A DNA stretch of 64,000 nt from a virus, in IMG/VR virus record IMGVR_UViG_3300025000_000053, positions 62,001-126,000 of that record, one strand, 5' to 3'. The position numbers and the translations under genes were made by a program. The notes beneath the pieces were generated by a model that saw only the letters and a list, made by a program, of their open reading frames with translations, did no database searches and was not told the DNA's origin. Below are positions 61,789 to 64,000 of this stretch, piece by piece (position 1 is the stretch's first letter; every line of letters starts with the position of its first letter).

Positions 61789-64000
61789 ATGATTGATCCA
61801 TTACAACTAATTTATAATAAAAATACTGTAAACTTAGAATCCATTGAAAAAACTTTAGTTGAAATAAAACAAAATTCTTTTAATCATTTATATAAAATAC
61901 AATTAGATTCAACTGGTTATAAAAGATTTGATTTAAAAATGAGTGATTTAAAGTTAATGAATACTATTGATAAAACAATCACTTATTATCCTAGAAAATA
62001 TATTGGTTTTATTAAAGAAGATTTTATAGATGAAAGATATAGATTATTGTATAAGAGGTCTGAATTTTTTAATAAAGAATTATCTCTTTTTGATATAGCA
62101 AATAATTCAAAAATTTTTATGAAAACCTTTATGGTGTTTATTAATGGTAAATTTTTTGATAATACTAAATTATTATGTAAGGGTGATACAACATATATTA
62201 TTTTTGATATAGCTGAGATAAATAACACTAATGGTATTCCTTATGAATATTTTGAAGAATTATTAACTATGGATGCCGATATTAGTATTATTATTATACC
62301 AAACTGTGAATATGGTATATATAATACCAATATCAATGTATTACGAGCTAATTCAAATGAATTGGCTTTAAGTAGATTTAATTTAGTTAATAGTTTAGAT
62401 ACTGAAAGTCAATATATTACTTTTGTTAATAATAATTCTTTCTTATTTTCCTCTGTTATAACGGATAGTGAAAATTCAGAAAGTCTTTTAAGATTTTATG
62501 ATAATACTTTTAGTAATTTTGATAGTGTATTAATTCATATTAATATATTTGGTTTTAGACATTTATTAGACCAAATTGATTTAATCGGAACTGATAAATA
62601 CTTCCAAATACCAATTCAAAATATGCCAATACCAATAGAAAACATAATGATTTTTAGAAATATTGATGGTAAAAAGTATTTTGCACATGATATCCAGTTA
62701 AAGTTGTATTATCCTAATATTTATGAAGTTCTTAATAATTATAATGATAATGATTTAACATTATATGTATTTTATTCAAATAATACATTTACTTCTGAAA
62801 AATATAAAAATGAATTAGAATTATATCATCAGTTGACAGATAATGTTTTAAATAAATATAAAGATAATTCTATTTCAGATATTATTAAAAACTTTCAACC
62901 TGATACTCTTGTATATGATTTAAATGATTTTAAAGAATTATCTTCAACACCAACAGAATATAAAATGAACACTTTAGATGAATGGGTTAAACAAAATGCT
63001 AATTTATTACAAAGTTATTTAAATAACCAAGCTAAAAAATCTGATGGCTATTATTTAGATATATCAAAAATTGATTTATCTACTAGATATAGGGAGAATA
63101 ATTATACTGAGATTATTGATGATAATTTAAGAGAGGTTTTTAATGAGCCACGTTATGTATTTATTTTTAGAAATGAATTTAATTCTGAATCTCTTAATTT
63201 AAGATTTTTTATTGATGGTATATTATATATACCCGATAAAGTTTATAAAACCGATAAATATGAATTTTTTTATATTCCTATAACTCTAATTAATGCAAAT
63301 TCTATAGTAGAAATAGAAAAAGTAAATAAAATATTTTTTAATCAAGTAATTAATATAAGTTCAATTGATGATTACATTGAATTAAATTTTCCAATAGAAA
63401 TTTCAGCCAATGATGTTTTTATTATTGATAATAATACTAATGTTTATATAGATAGAGATAAATTTTCTTTATACATCAAAGATGATGAAAATAATTATAA
63501 TGAAATAGTAAATAAATCATTTATTTCGTCAGCTGTATTTTATGTTAAACTAAAAGATGAGAACTTATTATTACAAAATTTATCATTAAATGTTATAAAA
63601 AATAGTTTAATTTATACTTGGTCTATTTTAACAGAAGAAGATAAAACTAGTTCATACACTATAAATAATAGTTTAATAAATGATAGAAGACAATTTAGAA
63701 TATTTAAAAATGAGGTATATATATTACCTAATTATAGCTATAATATAACCTTTGTTGATATTAATACTGTGATAGTTGATATTATCATGATAAAAAATAT
63801 AGGTGATGTTTTTACAATAGAAATTTCTCCAGATAAATTTAAAATGGTTTATGAACAAGATGAAATTGAAAGTAGTGGATTGGTTGATTTAACTGGGTTG
63901 ATATATAAACCTTTAGATTTAAATTGGTATGATATTTTTTTAAATGGTATTAAATTAAATAAAAATAATATAGAAATTTTATCACCAACTAAAATGATTA
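61789..64000 (+). CDS. Large putative virion protein, open at the right edge
   Basis: Open frame of 737 codons with no stop to the end of the window. The ATG at 61789 follows AAAAGGGAGTG by about 10 nt. Rich in Asn, Ile, Phe and Tyr, with repeated strand-helix patterns and no membrane segment. Sits after the endolysin in the virion-type block, so probably a tail or baseplate component. No family recognised. Confidence 0.7.
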   Translation, partial: MIDPLQLIYNKNTVNLESIEKTLVEIKQNSFNHLYKIQLDSTGYKRFDLKMSDLKLMNTIDKTITYYPRKYIGFIKEDFIDERYRLLYKRSEFFNKELSLFDIANNSKIFMKTFMVFINGKFFDNTKLLCKGDTTYIIFDIAEINNTNGIPYEYFEELLTMDADISIIIIPNCEYGIYNTNINVLRANSNELALSRFNLVNSLDTESQYITFVNNNSFLFSSVITDSENSESLLRFYDNTFSNFDSVLIHINIFGFRHLLDQIDLIGTDKYFQIPIQNMPIPIENIMIFRNIDGKKYFAHDIQLKLYYPNIYEVLNNYNDNDLTLYVFYSNNTFTSEKYKNELELYHQLTDNVLNKYKDNSISDIIKNFQPDTLVYDLNDFKELSSTPTEYKMNTLDEWVKQNANLLQSYLNNQAKKSDGYYLDISKIDLSTRYRENNYTEIIDDNLREVFNEPRYVFIFRNEFNSESLNLRFFIDGILYIPDKVYKTDKYEFFYIPITLINANSIVEIEKVNKIFFNQVINISSIDDYIELNFPIEISANDVFIIDNNTNVYIDRDKFSLYIKDDENNYNEIVNKSFISSAVFYVKLKDENLLLQNLSLNVIKNSLIYTWSILTEEDKTSSYTINNSLINDRRQFRIFKNEVYILPNYSYNITFVDINTVIVDIIMIKNIGDVFTIEISPDKFKMVYEQDEIESSGLVDLTGLIYKPLDLNWYDIFLNGIKLNKNNIEILSPTKMI

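Noticed and set aside
1-64000. tRNA genes, rRNA or CRISPR arrays
   Set aside because: No cloverleaf with a matching TTC loop and no regularly spaced repeats were seen by eye; repeated segments are introns, terminators or promoters.

Overview
The window looks like part of a giant (jumbo) tailed-phage genome from the lineage whose members carry their own multisubunit RNA polymerase (phiKZ-like in the broad sense, most like Bacillus phages AR9 and PBS1). The evidence is very AT-rich DNA, split beta subunits of a multisubunit RNA polymerase interrupted by introns, phage-type gyrase, ligase, RecA and helicases, tail spikes and an endolysin. Strong AGGAGG-type ribosome binding sites and an amidase with an SLH-like tail suggest a Firmicute host. 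This placement is an inference from gene content; no search was run.

Layout. Positions 1-10700 (minus strand) hold many small genes of unknown function in short units, each with a promoter-like TATATTATT element and a hairpin terminator, plus a short PurA/PurZ-type enzyme (3786-4799). Positions 10729-30933 (minus) hold the transcription and recombination core: RNA polymerase beta N-half, DNA ligase, beta C-half, RecA and a second beta C-terminal gene, with seven group I introns in four genes. Positions 31037-40000 mix strands: virion-type proteins, an M48-like peptidase, a cold-shock-like protein and a DUF3307 membrane protein. Positions 40049-54930 are mostly minus-strand replication genes (GyrA, GyrB, a Dda/RecD-like helicase, a DnaB-type helicase, an SbcD-like nuclease, a RecB-type nuclease), with a decayed NADAR gene beside gyrB and a plus-strand block of four unknown genes. 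Positions 55048-64000 (plus) hold two tail-spike cassettes, an endolysin and a large virion protein running off the right edge.

Regulation. Two promoter classes can be read. Most minus-strand units have TATATTATT about 30-60 nt before the start codon, resembling the early promoters reported for phiKZ and AR9. Many virion-type genes on both strands have AACA-N6-TA, resembling the reported AR9 late promoter. The second beta C-terminal gene has the late type, consistent with a virion-packaged polymerase subunit.

The most notable observations are: a 15-nt micro-exon between two group I introns in the recA gene; related introns re-targeted to several conserved motifs; a PurA-family enzyme with the catalytic Asp replaced by Ser; a NADAR pseudogene with an in-frame stop and a tandem duplication; and a duplicated tail-spike cassette sharing 59 identical bases.
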